The notes beneath the pieces were generated by a model. That model ran no database searches, was not told the origin of the DNA, and was given only the letters and a program-made list of their open reading frames with translations. Source: Endocalyx cinctus (lineage: Eukaryota; Ascomycota; Sordariomycetes; Amphisphaeriales; Apiosporaceae). Taken from it: a stretch of 64,000 nt of DNA. This document shows, in pieces, positions 32,403-45,339 of this stretch (position 1 is its first letter; the number at the start of each line of letters is the position of its first letter). The stretch is from the NCBI GenBank assembly GCA_001600455.1, contig BCKC01000009.1, forward strand, positions 124,001 through 188,000, read 5' to 3'. A program made the position numbers and the translations under genes.

Positions 32403-34987
32403 TACGGCCGGCGATATGACAGGAAATATGTACATAGTAAATAAGAGGTGGGTCCCCGAAATAATTTAAGTAACGAAGGAAACAAGCAAAACAACTCATC
32501 TGCGACTCGACTGCAAGATTCGTAGGGCGATCTGTTTGATCTGCCTGCATCAATCTAGTGTGGTGTAAGTGGGGTCCTAAATCTCGTAGGGCTGAAAGTA
32601 CTACGCAAACATATTGACCTCAGTCATTATTGGCGAGTGATGATCAAGTATCCGGGGTATGACAGCATTTCTGGTAAAGGAGGAAAGGGTGTAAGTCTCG
32701 GACATCCAATAAAAACAGCAGCGGGGCCCTGTAAGTAGGGATGTAACGGTGATGAAAGAAGAAAGCACGGTAACCGCCCTGGATCCTTCCGATATCCCGT
32801 CCACGTCACACGGGATAGGCGGTGTTTTACCTAGATACAGAGTAGTATATATATATATGGATATATATCAAGGTATATATATATATATAGTAGAGTCCGA
32901 TATACGAGAGATGGCGCGAGAAAGTTAGAAATGGGTTAATCGACAGTCTTAAGACCTCGAGTGGCTGCAGTGAACTTATGTTCGGATAACACAAGGAAGC
33001 TGGGGGCGAGCCAAACGGCATCCACAGCAGACGCTCCACCTCGGCCGTTCAATCAAGTGACCATAATAGTGGAAATGCAGTTCAGGTGTATATGTAATGT
33101 ATACCACTATATCTACACGATCTACTGCATCCCGTATTCTGCTAGTAGGCCCCCCCTGTGCGCTTCACGAGTGGTAGAAGGGCGGAAAAAAACAAACAAA
33201 GAATGACGAAGAACGCCACATGGCGAAAGGAGACGAGGAGGGGTCTGAGGAGGGGTCTGAGGGGCAAAATTTTTTTAATATATTTGGTTGGCATAAACCA
33301 TGCATGTGAAGTAACATGAGAGAGCCTTAGACTAGAAGTTCAGCTCTGTACGTCCGTAGTGTTTTGTTGAACTGACCATTCAATCCGAATTACTGGGACG
33401 GAACGGGCAAGCATTTCAGGTCGGTTGGTAAAGAGGCGGTGTAGATAGCGTCGCCTATTAATACCGATAGATGAAGAAAAACAAGAAAATGCCTACGGCA
33501 GATCAATGGATATTATCAGGCAAATAAAAATTTTTAAGAAATAAGAAACAACTGAGAGAAGAGAAGAAGAAAAATCATTACTGAGATTAAGTTGTCGGTG
33601 AGGATATGACAAGATAGAACTGACGAATCAACGATTATTATGGCAATTGATGATTCTGATTCGACGATTCTATAGCCTCCTCCCTCTCTACTCTTTGTCA
33701 GCCTGAGATGTTGAAGGCGGCCATAAAGATTTTATCAGGGAATGACCTCGTCAGCGTCACATTGTTCCAATTCAGAATCGCGGACTATTTTTGATATACA
33801 TACTCGCAAATGAAGATCAGTGGTTAAAGATATATTATACGAGATGCACAAATGCAGGAGAAAGCAGGGGAGAAATACTATGTAGTGTAAGAGAACTGGA
33901 TATTACCTATCAGCCTAACTTACAGGATTTCATTACGCTATTAGTCGGTACCTAGTCTGCTAGTGTATTAGCGGTACAGGCCTCCGGATACAGTACTACG
34001 TAGGTATGTAGTTACAGGCCTCCAGGGCTGTGGCTGTGACGCCCTCATTTATGTGGGCCCACTACATGCAAGTGTCACTATAACATCATAAGTATCTTAA
34101 AAAGTAGCGTACTACAGAACCTCTTACTGCGTAGACTTCAGTACCTACCTAGGGTACCTACCTACCTGTAGGTATGTACCTAGGTAATAGTCTTAGCCAG
34201 TTAGTTTGCTCAGCTGTAGTGTATTATATTATGTAAATAGTACTTGATATAGTACGGATACACTTACATAGTAGACTCCAAAGTAACCTAGATATACTTG
34301 TTTAGGTACTAAGGTTACTTAACCAAGACCTCACATCATGTCCACTGTTTATATGTATCCATGTGACACATCCCGTATCACTGCAGACGCATAGTAGTAT
34401 ATCGATTTTAAGCTGACATGTTGCAGATGAGATATCTCTTTAGATATTTTTGTTTGTCCTTTTTCTTTCTTTTTTCTTTTTCTTTTTTTTTCCCCGTGTT
34501 TATTGTTATTATACTATATGTAATACAGCGTGATACGGCATCTTCTGCTCTGGTAGCCTCGATACCTCATGGGCTGAGTCTAGTATAGGGTCCTGTCGGC
34601 TCTAACGCACGCTGTAAGTCAACTTGCACCAACGTGGGAAAACAGATATCGTATCCTATCAGCCCTATTACCTCAAGCCTTAAACGATGTATACTACCCT
34701 GTCTTACATATGCAGACAAGACTACGCTAGCGTACCATCTCGGACTACGATACAAAGAGTCAGGATCGCATATTAAGTATACTATACCATATCCATATAC
34801 TCGCATGTAGGCGGTAGAGCTAGTATACAGCACTATGCACGACGAACCCACACCCAGTACCACGCTATCTCCCCTCTACCTGTCTACAAAGGGAAGTACT
34901 TAGGTAGGTACTTTAGTATCATGCAAGGTGAAAACGTTACTTCTAAGCTGCCCGTACAGTAGTAGTCGTATCCGTGGACATGAGTAG

Positions 34988-35022
34988 GGTATGTGGTATG
35001 TGGTATGTGGCATATGGTATGT
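34988..35022. repeat. GGTATGT tandem repeat
   Basis: About five copies of a 7-base unit, GGTATGT, one with substitutions (GGCATAT). Confidence 0.8.
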
Positions 35023-36450
35023 GTTGTAAGGTTAACAAAACAAAAACAAATATTCCTACACTACATAATTATTATTTTGTATATGTAGGGCTTACTTGGA
35101 TTTCTTTTTCTGTGTTTTGATACTTCTCTTTGGTATCCATATATACTATGTACTGCCATACTACCTTCATGTAAGCTCAGCTGGGACTTGCTTCACTACA
35201 CTACTATGAAATGGCACTCTAAACCCAATCAGTCCCAGACCCCAAGCCTGGTCTTGCCGATCTTGCGCGCGTAATAAGGCAACTTTTTTTTTTTTTTTTT
35301 TGTCTCTATTTCCCAACCAACATCGTCTAACTCCCCTATCACTCGATCAGGACTAACCTAGGTATTCATATTATTTATTTGTTTATTATTATTCCTTTTT
35401 TTTTTTTTTTTTCACATCGATCATTTTTGATAAGAACCTTCCCTTTTCTTTGGCCTGGCGTGACACTGCCGCGGCAGATTGAATACCTAGGTAGGTACTT
35501 AGAGTAGGTACTCCATGAGAGAAGTACTTAGAGACAGATATGAATCGACGTTTTATCAGATCGCCTCCTAGGTCACAGTCAGCCGTCATTATGATGTTTC
35601 CACTCATTACTTTTTCTTTTTCTTCTTACTTTACTTTACCTTACTTACATCACTCTATTACATATACATTAATTAGATCTTACCCTCGTAATCCCTACCG
35701 TGTCTGTGTAACAAAGTACCAAGTATTTCTCGCATCATTACACTACACTCCATCCTTCTAGTTTATACGTGTAAAGTTCCATGTTACTTGTTCTTCGCAA
35801 ACATCCAATACTCGCTGTCAGATGCGAAGCGATGCGAGCAGTCCCACAACTGAAGAGGGTCAACAGTTTTAATCCATGGTATCAACCAAGCAAGACATGC
35901 CTATGCCTACCATAGCAACTACCCAAACCTAAACCTAGCTGAAAATTCAACAGGGATTCTCGTCAAGAACCCCGTGTCTTCGCCTCTTTATGCAGGGACT
36001 CTTAACTCGCTATTTTTCCCTTTCTCTATTCATTAATGCCCTCGGTGAAATTATTTTACAAACTTTCTCTCTCTCAAATTACCTACCCGTATCAGTAAGA
36101 TAAGTAAATCTAGGAAAGGTTTGGGGCCAAAAAAAAAAAAAATATTACCTAGGTATGGGTTACAAAACTTTTAACCCTGATTTAAATAATACTTACAATA
36201 TGTACGTGGGTAGCTTATCCTGCTTGTCTGTCAGCTTTCTGCATTCCTCCCCCCATGTGAGGAGGCATCAGCGGCTTCCACGGCGTTTATTGAGCGACGC
36301 TATCTGTTTTCTTACATTGATTTCTTACCCGTAATCTACATAATATCTACTTCTTTTCTTTTATCCTTCGACTGGTCCAAATTCCCCCATTATATTGGCC
36401 CACCCAGTTGGCTAAAAGTACATACTGACATATACGTACATATCCCATCA

Positions 36451-36479
<29 letters not shown>
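36451..36479. repeat. Poly(C) tract, 29 bases
   Basis: An uninterrupted run of 29 C, far longer than other C runs in the window except the block near 57.5 kb. Confidence 0.9.
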
Positions 36480-36481
<2 letters not shown>

Positions 36482-36755
36482 TCCCCACCCTTGCAGCCTT
36501 AGCTACCTAACCTAAAGCTACGTACTTTAAGTTACCAGAACCCGGTATGCATCATCGTTGCTAACGTGAAATTCCTACGGGTCCAATAACATTCTCTAGG
36601 ATGAACCATTCTTTCGGTGACGAACCGCCAGACTTTGTCTATCAATTTTCTATTTCTATTGCCGCGGTTATCTAAAGATGACTATGGCGAATCCCTGACG
36701 AGGAGAGCGAGAGAACTATTTTATCTTACAAGTGGATTGGTCTATTTTCCTTTGC

Positions 36756-36782
36756 TTTTTTTTTTTTTTTTTTTTTTTTTTT
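36756..36782. repeat. Poly(T) tract
   Basis: About 27 uninterrupted T, some 860 bases upstream of the membrane-protein gene. Confidence 0.85.
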
Positions 36783-37642
36783 CCTTGGTCTCCTCTTTCG
36801 CTCTTCTTACTCTTCCTTCGTCCGCTTTGCCCTCGTCGGCAAGTGATACCCACACCCTCCACATTTGTTCGTTTCCATTTGGATCTGAGACCTAGATCGT
36901 GTGTGCACGGTACAGTATTCACCCTATTCGCCCTAGTCAGAACTAGTAGTTCTAGAAAATTTGTTGCTCCTGGTCTGGTAGAAGTTCCTACGAACGAGCG
37001 CTTCCTATATATACTTGGCTTCTCGCCCTCTACACATCCCTCCACTCTCACCACCTGAATCGCTCTTCCAGATGGTGCGGAGAGTCACATTAGAGTATCA
37101 GCATTTGGCTTATAGTAAACACGTTATATCACGCACGGCAAGGCCCGAATTTGATCATTACGTTCTCTCTTGTTTATCATCTCGCCTCGATTGCGCCAGT
37201 TAGATTTCTTGTTGACTAACGCGGGTGGCCATCTTTTCTCATCCCACCCCTCCATCACCAGCGCAGGCAGGGTGTGAGGATAAGGCTCACTCGCCCTTTT
37301 TACTCGTCAACAGCCGGGGTGGCCGCCGGAACGCGTTTGTCGTCTGCCCGCCACATACCCGCATGGCTCGTCTCACTTAAGCTTTCCTTTCTTTTTTTTT
37401 TTTTTTTTTTTATCTCTCTCTTATAATAATATCCTCCCCATCCGCGTATTACGCCTCGGAGTTATTTCTGGTGGTAATCTTACACGTCGCGAGCCGATTT
37501 CTAACACACGGTTACACGGTACTAGTCCTCTCCCTCAGGAGATCGACATTATACACCCCCCCCACCCGGTGTAGGACAAGCTCACCCTACCCCGGACGGC
37601 AAGAAGACCACGCATTCTATTTAGTTTCCCTAAACAGTAAAC

Positions 37643-38638
37643 ATGCCCGCGGTCACTCTAGCCCTGCATACACGCCATCGTAGCATCACCTCGGACCTTA
37701 TATCAGAGATCCAGTTGAGGCTCTTGTTGACCTCTACCCTTGCTCTCCTAGGACTCTTACTCATTCTTACCATCCGCTTATTGTCGAAGGTATATAAGGT
37801 CCCGCCCAAGTCCACTTCTTCGGACCTTATCTCTACCACGACTAATCAGCAGCGATTCGGGCACTTGAAGAAGTCACGTGGACTCAGCAACCAGCTTGAG
37901 ACAATGCCAAAGCACGAGATGGCAAATACGTCATTTAGTACACCAGACCGTGAACCATCTCGCGGGCAGACCGATAGAAACACGCGAAGCAACTCTCCAA
38001 GTGGGCGAAGAGAGAGCCCATCCCAAGACACGATGATCGGCGCCGCGGATATCGACAAAACGGCCTCGCGGGGTTCGACTTTTCACGCCAAACCAGCTCC
38101 CCTACCGTCGTTGACTACTTCTACTCTCCATACTGGGGGCTTTGTCCCTAAGGATCGCCGTCTGAGCTCCGCCGCATCCACGGCCGGAGACTTTCAAGCA
38201 AGCTTCACTCATCAGTTCAGCAACCCTACATATACTACAGCTTCCTCTTCAGGATCGGCTTCGACGGATGTCTCCAATGCGCAAGGTTCGCCTTCCATAC
38301 CGAGACGAAGATCTTATTCAAAGATGCTCCCTCTTGGCCCTCTCCATCCCGTATCGGCCCAGGATAAAGAGAGTGACGTATCGTCAAGCTTTTCCCCAAG
38401 TTCTTTCCCTTCGTCGAGCCCGATATTACCGCTTGCGCCACACGAGTCACTCGAGGAGATCGAGGTAGACGTGGACGGAGATATTATTTCATCAACCGAT
38501 GACTCGGGGTCGATCTGGAAGCGACATACTCGTGTCTACGGGGGAGGTGTTTGCTTAGCTTGTCTCGCATCCGGTACTACGCATGGAGAAGACGGCGGCT
38601 TCTACGGTGCTACTGTTCCTATGGAAGAACGGCGATGA
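37643..38638 (+). CDS. Single-pass membrane protein, Ser-rich, unknown function
   Basis: A single exon of 331 residues. A hydrophobic segment at about 25-47 (LLLTSTLALLGLLLILTIRLL) is a likely membrane anchor. The long middle is Ser/Thr/Pro-rich and disordered. The C-terminal 35 or so residues are different: HTRVYGGGVCLACLASG, then GGFYGATVP and a final EERR. This end has a Cys-x-x-Cys pair and looks like a conserved element; I believe similar tails occur in other ascomycete hypothetical proteins, but that is recollection, not a search result. The likely orientation has the tail on the cytosolic side if the N-terminus is lumenal. The start is the ATG at 37643, after a C/T-rich promoter stretch (37380-37600). 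The frame is GC-richer than its flanks. No function can be assigned. Confidence 0.75.
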   Translation: MPAVTLALHTRHRSITSDLISEIQLRLLLTSTLALLGLLLILTIRLLSKVYKVPPKSTSSDLISTTTNQQRFGHLKKSRGLSNQLETMPKHEMANTSFSTPDREPSRGQTDRNTRSNSPSGRRESPSQDTMIGAADIDKTASRGSTFHAKPAPLPSLTTSTLHTGGFVPKDRRLSSAASTAGDFQASFTHQFSNPTYTTASSSGSASTDVSNAQGSPSIPRRRSYSKMLPLGPLHPVSAQDKESDVSSSFSPSSFPSSSPILPLAPHESLEEIEVDVDGDIISSTDDSGSIWKRHTRVYGGGVCLACLASGTTHGEDGGFYGATVPMEERR

Positions 38639-41402
38639 TTTGATACAGCCAAGGTCACAAGTTTACATGATAATTTTCCGATATGTTTATGGCGTTGAGC
38701 CTATGACTACCTGGCCCCCGAGGCGAGGCTTAGAACGGTATCGACATTTCTCTCTTGCTACCTCTTTTCCTTCCATATACGACGTATGGAATAGAGGCCC
38801 AATTCCGCTCCCGACCAAGGGAATTTATAGATACCTCATAATGGAACAATTTGTCGCGCAAGTATGCAGGCAAAATGACCGGCGCGTCGTTTAGTCTTAC
38901 TTTATCTGGCGCATGGAACACAGGAAAGATACCTAGCTTTAACAGCGTCAACTCATCGAACGCTCATCTACAGCTAACTTTCACTGCATATATTAATAAT
39001 GATTAACGAAGTTTACGATTTGGTTTTGTTTTGTTTTGTTTCATCTTTTTTTTTTTTTTTCTTCTTCAACTTCGTCTGTTTCTTTCATGTGCATATTTTT
39101 GTATTATAGAGGATTCATTACCATACGTTTTCACATACAAGGTCATTTGTCCGCCAAGGTCAATAGTCAAGATTCGTTCCTTATTCTATTTTATTATTTT
39201 ATTTTTAGTTGTTCCTGTCTATTTGGCCATCTTTAACTCTTCTTTTTTTTTTTCGGTGACGTCTTTCTAGGTAACGCATCCCATCCTTTGCTTACATTTG
39301 AAGTAAGTCACAATGTGGCTTTCGGTCTCACCGACCGGCCAGGGGAAAAAACGGCATCCCGCAATATCGGATAAGGAACGATTAGGAGCCAAAAATTGAT
39401 TTAAAAACAGAAAACAGGGAAAAATAAAATAAAAATAATTTTGAAAGAAATTGCAAGATAGGAAAAAACAAAAACCGGCTAGTAAGAATTGCGAGACCCA
39501 GCCACAATTAACTATTACACGACGTCGACTTTCTCGCGATGGCGCATGAATGAAAGGAAAAAAGAACTTCTCAAAACAGAATGCTAAGCTCTCGATTTTT
39601 TCCCTTTATGGTCCATTATCAACCTTCCCCCCCTTTTTTTTTTTCCCTCTCTCTTGGCGTCAATGGGTGGAACTTATCAACAAAAAGCCACCAGGACTTT
39701 TAATCCACGCAAAACGACAGAGGAGTTTACCGGTAGTAACCAGTACAACACAGTAGGACGAAGGATGAGCTAGACTTAACCAGGGATTTCATTCGAATCC
39801 TTGTCCGTCCGAGATCGATGATCTCCATGATTCATGGGTTTGGTCTATGGGGCGCTGGCTGGGATGTTTTCCAATCCAACTTAATAAATTAAGCGACTTA
39901 GATAATAGGACGATATACGAACCTCCGTCTACGCGTATTTGGCCAAACAGTTAATCTTACTCTACTCTGTACTCTCGATAGAAAGAAAAAAAAAAAAAGC
40001 CGTATATGTATTTGTATTATCTTATAACCCACGGCCGAGAGATTCTTTTCACTACGAGCTTCCCTGGATAGTTAAGTAGGTATATTTTCAATCTTACCCC
40101 TGGCGAATATCCCTTCTTCTGCCCCGCGATTACATAGTGTGTGATAAGTCATCCTGGGAGAAAAAGAAATTAACGAGCATCGTGTGCACAGACTACGAGA
40201 GGAAATAGGAAAGTCTTTTTTACGTCGTGTAAGCATACGAAGAAGAAGGGGAAAAAGGGGGGAGATGGGAAAAGAAAAGAGCAGGGTAGAGAGGGAAGAG
40301 GGAGAAAAGAAAAAAAAAAAAAAAAAAAAAAGTCAAGAAACAAAATGAACTAAAAAGTGCTATGCGAGACAAGTTTAATTGAATGATCCACTTATAAGGC
40401 TGTATTGCTGACGCAAAACGAGCCGATTTGTCAATTCTGTCAATCGTCATGCGATGCTACACTGCATCACCTCCTTAGGGTAGGGCAATAGGGCAAGCCA
40501 CTGTCACTTTTTCTACACTTACCATCTCCATCGCTATGGCGGAGGGGTGGAAAAAAAAAAAGAATAACCATGCAAGCCGGTGAAATTGCCGCGTTCATAA
40601 AGATCTTGCTTGTGTCGATCAGGTACCAAACAGAAATACGTAATGGGTAAGATTACAAGTACGGTTCCTTTTTATCTCTTTTTTTTTTTCTTGCGTTTCT
40701 CATTTTCGTCTTTCCCCGACCGCAGCATAATGACATATCAAGAATGTGAAGAAGAAAAAAGGAGGAAGAGGGATGATTAGTGAGGGGCTTACGTACACAC
40801 CTACGACAAACTTCCTCACGTTGCGGTAATTACTTAAGTACTTATATCCATTATTATGGGGTACCGGTATTGTCATGACATGATCTTAACCCATAATACA
40901 AATCCTAATTATGATCCATTTACAAACTCAGCCTCAAAAGATATTTAATCAACTCGGCCCGGTAATCATTTGGGCAAAGTGGTATTTGGTATTTAGTCCG
41001 TTTTTTTTTCTTGTTTGAATTCTCCTCCCCAAACACAAATCCCTCAGGTGGGGGGGGTTTGGGCAGTAAGCGGTGATGACAAGAAAATATGATAACTCAA
41101 CTTCACTATTACCGATGATAATCATTTCAATCGTTTCATCGTGAATATAGTGTCTTCTCGGGTTATAGGTTATACCCTTACGCCGATCACCAGCTATGTT
41201 GGCAGGTCAAATTTGCCTCTAACCTTGCCCTCGAAATTACACTACCCTATCACTACTAGCTAGGTATTTCACCGTAACCGATGCTATTTTGCCCAGACTA
41301 TTCAGTTGTACAAAAAAGTACCTACTTACTATACTTGGGCTACATTTAATATCAAAGAAAGAGCTGCTAACCGAGGAGGTTATCGGTGTATTTCGCATAC
41401 AC

Positions 41403-41490
41403 TATATACATATACATACATAGTACACATATATACACACATATATACACACATATACACACATATACACACACGCATACCCATATATAC
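41403..41490. repeat. ACACATATA-type microsatellite
   Basis: Imperfect alternation of (CA)n and (TA)n units over about 90 bases. It creates overlapping open frames rich in Tyr/Thr/His or Val/Cys/Met on the two strands, which are not genes. Confidence 0.85.
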
Positions 41491-42424
41491 TACAGTTTGT
41501 ACAGAGAGTACATTTGAACGGAGTCTCGCTATGACCTCGATATAAGTTGATCCCTTGCGTTGTCTTAAGCACGTGAGCTCCAAATCTATCTGTGTATGGA
41601 CTGCGGCATGCCGGGCATGGGTAAGGACCGATATAATACACAATACGGATGTCCATCTTATTGGAGACAAGTGTAGGGAAGAGACGATTTCGCCGAGAAC
41701 GGGTATGTCTTTTTTTTTTTTTTTCTGTTATCAAATTTGCCCATCTTGCATTGACTGGATTGCGAATTTTACAAGGTTACATTCAGCCAACGTCATTTTG
41801 ATCTTTTTGTATGTGCTTAGGTAATATTTTACCCTTTTCTTCCTTCCTCCCACTCCTTCGTAATGACGAAGTTGAAGATCGCCTCTTTTTCCCTGAGTGA
41901 TTTCTTTTATTAATCTTTCAATTAACATGTTGTCACCTTTCGCCTAATATTAACATATACAGCTCTCGGTGACAATCTATTTTGAAGAATTCCGACTGAG
42001 CCGGGGCTGACAAGCTCGGTCAAGCCGTGGGATAACCCGTCCGTGTCGCATGAACTTTTTCTTGTATTGTTCGACTACAACCTACGAGATATTTTTGTTT
42101 AGTTTCATCTTATCATCCAGGGTTATATTCCTTAGTTATCAATTTTCAGTTATCGATTATTAGTTACTAACTCGCAAATAATCGAGGTGATAAAACAGAT
42201 CATATGCGCTTTTGTGGCTGAGCCGATGACACGCCGCAAATCCTATCTTCCTACATATTTCCACTTATAGAACATACTGGACCGAAACGTCAATATCCAT
42301 ACCAACCATCTGGTCTAGTAACCTGAGATGGATACCAAAATTGCAAACTGACCCTCACTAGCCTTACTGATAAGCGTTACCTTCAGTGAGAATCATGACA
42401 ATGACGACAATGATGAATATTAGT

Positions 42425-42447
42425 TTCTCTCTCTCTCTCTCTCTCTC
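42425..42447. repeat. (CT)n microsatellite
   Basis: About eleven CT units in spacer. Confidence 0.85.
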
Positions 42448-44239
42448 CCGATGGTGGCTATACGCGCGGGATGATCTCCAACCAGACCAGGTAGTCCGTA
42501 ACAGAAGAACCACGATGCTATTTTGAACTTCCTCATACGTCTCATTCCTTCCACTAACGCATAAAATCTACCGTCATTTAGCTCATCTTATTTATAACAG
42601 GTCACCGGGGTTCCGATAGCTACACTCTTCGCATTCAAGGCATTACGTGTCGAAATTTATCTATCACATGCATATCTGGGCTACTCCGGCTGACGTCGCT
42701 CTGCCACCTACTACCGACATCCGCGTAGGGATTTCTGCAGAGGGATATTCATTCTATTACTCAACAGCCGGTCCTATTGGTGCATATAGCCAACCCCCCA
42801 TCTTTCAATTTCCGATCTGGCAGCCACATCGGATAGGGCGACAGATGAGGCATGAATGCGACGATATAGGGGTCGAACCCGCTCACACTTGCTGCAAAAG
42901 CGAAAAAGAAAAAAAAAAAGAAAAGAAAAGAAAAACCTGCGTCGCGACGCCACTCATACCCGTTTTCTTCCCTTGCACACACCACATATACCCCTCTTGC
43001 GCCGGATAACCTTGATGTGCGATATCTGAAGTTGATAGAGCGTATGTTCAGGGTTTAGAAGGCGACCCCTGCGGTATGACACCGCATGACTCGATGCTGA
43101 CGCCTTTCTATCTAATCTCCTCCAACACGGGGAAAGCGGCCGGGAAGCAGTGACCCCATGAAGTAACTGGAGCAGTTGACCCCAACACCCCTGATTCATC
43201 TGGTGGTATCTACGGAATGGTATATTGTAATATATAGAAGAATAGGGGTGGGGGGGTTATTCCGGCAATCAAAACGGTATCACTCGTTTTTCTTACGATG
43301 CTAACGAAGTATCCCATAACCAGGGCCCTGCTTGACCGGGGAAATATGCAGAAGATAAAACGTACATATCGCTACGGGCTATAGCTGGCATGTGCTTAAG
43401 TCTATATTGAAACCGTCCAGCTCCGATTGATACATCTGAAATCTCTTTTTTCCCGTCTAATTTGAAATATTTACCCTCGTTACCATCGCCCGCCCTACTT
43501 GTACCACTACTTCATGGACTTTTGACAAACAAGAAAAGAAAAAAAGAAGAGAAACCAACCCCAACCCAGTCTGAGTCAGAAGTCAAAACACAAAGATTCC
43601 AAACATCAAGATGGAGAAAACCAAAAATGGAATCAGAAAGAAGAAATCATTTAGGTCTCCTACTCTATCCCCACTTTCAAATCCTACGTCCTTCTGTTTT
43701 TGAATAGCCACTCTGATCGTATATGACCGCGGTCATTCCTCCGGATACAATTTTAGTATGGCCGAGATCAATTACTCAGCTTTACTTCGTATACTAAAAG
43801 GAGTTATTAACATGGTTGGAATTCTTTGTAATCCGATTATCCTTTAATTTTCGGAGATAGGGCTTATGATGTTTTGCGGATAGGATAGGGGGGGGGGAGA
43901 GACATTTACTTTGCTAACGACTGATAATATGGATATCCTCAGATCATTTGTAAATCGGGGGTTTTTGATATACCCCCAAAGAACCTCAGAGCCCGATTCC
44001 GCTCTTCCGCGACGGTACTATATTCAACTTTATCTACCGCTACCGAAGACGCGACTTCTCTTTGAAACATATTCCCCTCCAAGATGACCGACAACGCGCA
44101 GAAAACTCTTTCACCGACCACATGCCTTCACATGGTGCTCATCCATCCTGGAGGATACCCCTACGCGATCGACTTTTTCCTGCCTCATGACAGTTAAAAT
44201 TTTAGGCTTAATCTAAAGTACGGATTTGAAAGCGCCTTA

Positions 44240-45339
44240 ATGCCGCGTGAGATCGGTAGTAGTAGACCTATCGAACCTCCCACATACCTACTGTACGCCG
44301 ATTACCAAGGTTCCTCTGGCCCCAAAGCCCCTCGAGCCCGAAATACGAAGATCTTCAATTCCCGTTCACATGCCGTCTCACGCAAGCGATTTGATTCATC
44401 GTCATCATCGTCATCATCATCATTATCAGCAGGAGCAACAGCTACGTTTCGTGATCTGAAGGTTGCGGTCAAGAACCAGTCAGCCTAGTCGTGGTTCTAG
44501 TATTATCTTTTTACCAGGATATGTTGCTCAGGTATCGACGAGGGCGCCGTGCATCCACTGGTCATTTACCCACTCCCTTTACTCAAGCCTTAAGTAGGAG
44601 GATGACTCGAAAGATGCACTCTTTGACTCGCCCATCTAATCCATACCCTACAGCTTATGGATAAGGGATAAGGGAGCTAGATCTAGCTTTGGTACGGTAA
44701 AGGAAAGAGATTCGCTATCGAAAAATCTCGATGCCGCCCAGATGACTCTCCACTCTATTGTTAGAAACCACGGACGTCCGCGGACTAGATGCAAAGAAAA
44801 CTGCTACCTAAGCGTGGCGAAACGCACGAGACCCAATAACCCAATACAACCGATCTATCCTAGGCCCCCTCAAATGGTCGGGTTGGAAGAGCAAGGCTTC
44901 GTCATTTTTGTCAAAAAACCCCGGGATATACAAGATCTGACGAGGTTGAGAAGCGAGAATGCGTATAGTATCACTCGTATACGCAGAGAAGTTGAAGAGG
45001 GTAGGTGAAGCTGCGCCTTGTTGTACGTGAGTAAGCGCGTCACGTCGCCACTCGTGTCCACCGATTGACCCGAGCCTCTCTCTCTCTCTGTATGCTTGAA
45101 ACTAAGGCTTCAAAACACGAAGAGAAAAAATAAAAAGCAATATGGTAGCCTTGATTGTGGCTCTCGTTACATTAGGATCGTGCTTCGAGGCTGACTCATC
45201 AGCGAAATTGCCATGTAGCTCACTTCATAGGTACAATCAATCCCAAGGACGTACGTATACATTATCTGATGATATGCGATGGGACGACGTGCTGACGAGA
45301 CGAGAACGAGCGGAAAAGGCTATTTCACAGAGATCATGA
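44240..45339 (+). other. Possible split or decayed gene (unresolved)
   Basis: Four short ATG-started frames lie in a row on the plus strand: 44247-44459 (70 residues, ending in a His/Gln-rich stretch), 44521-44664 (47 residues, Arg-rich), 44742-45008 (88 residues, basic) and 45142-45339 (65 residues, with a charged DDMRWDDVLTRRERAEKA segment near its end). They are in different frames. They could be exons of one gene, remnants of one, or chance. I could not find a set of splice sites that joins them convincingly. No family recognised. Confidence 0.18.

Larger units (their letters stand above)
28060..37642. other. Long gene-poor spacer, 9.6 kb
   Basis: No convincing protein gene on either strand. 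Open frames are short, lack GC elevation and often start at non-ATG codons. The stretch holds long homopolymers (A29 at 32371-32399, C29 at 36451-36479, T27 near 36756-36782), a GAGGAGGGGTCT doublet at about 33237-33262, a GGTATGT tandem at 34988-35022 and dense TAGGTA/TACCTA words at 34140-34330, 34900-34920 and 35485-35515. No tRNA with a recognisable B box was seen. It could hold long non-coding RNAs, regulatory DNA of the flanking genes, or decayed mobile DNA; the sequence alone does not tell. Confidence 0.6.

Noticed and set aside
41306..41734. Overlapping frames over the CA/TA microsatellite
   Set aside because: Repeat translation (Tyr/Thr/His or Cys/Val/Met), no independent coding signal.
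42830..42900. tRNA-like B box (GGGTCGAACCC)
   Set aside because: There is no matching A box, anticodon stem or acceptor stem around it.
42647..43009. 120-residue frame in the second long spacer
   Set aside because: It opens at GTG, runs through an A-rich Lys tract and has no recognisable domain or GC rise.
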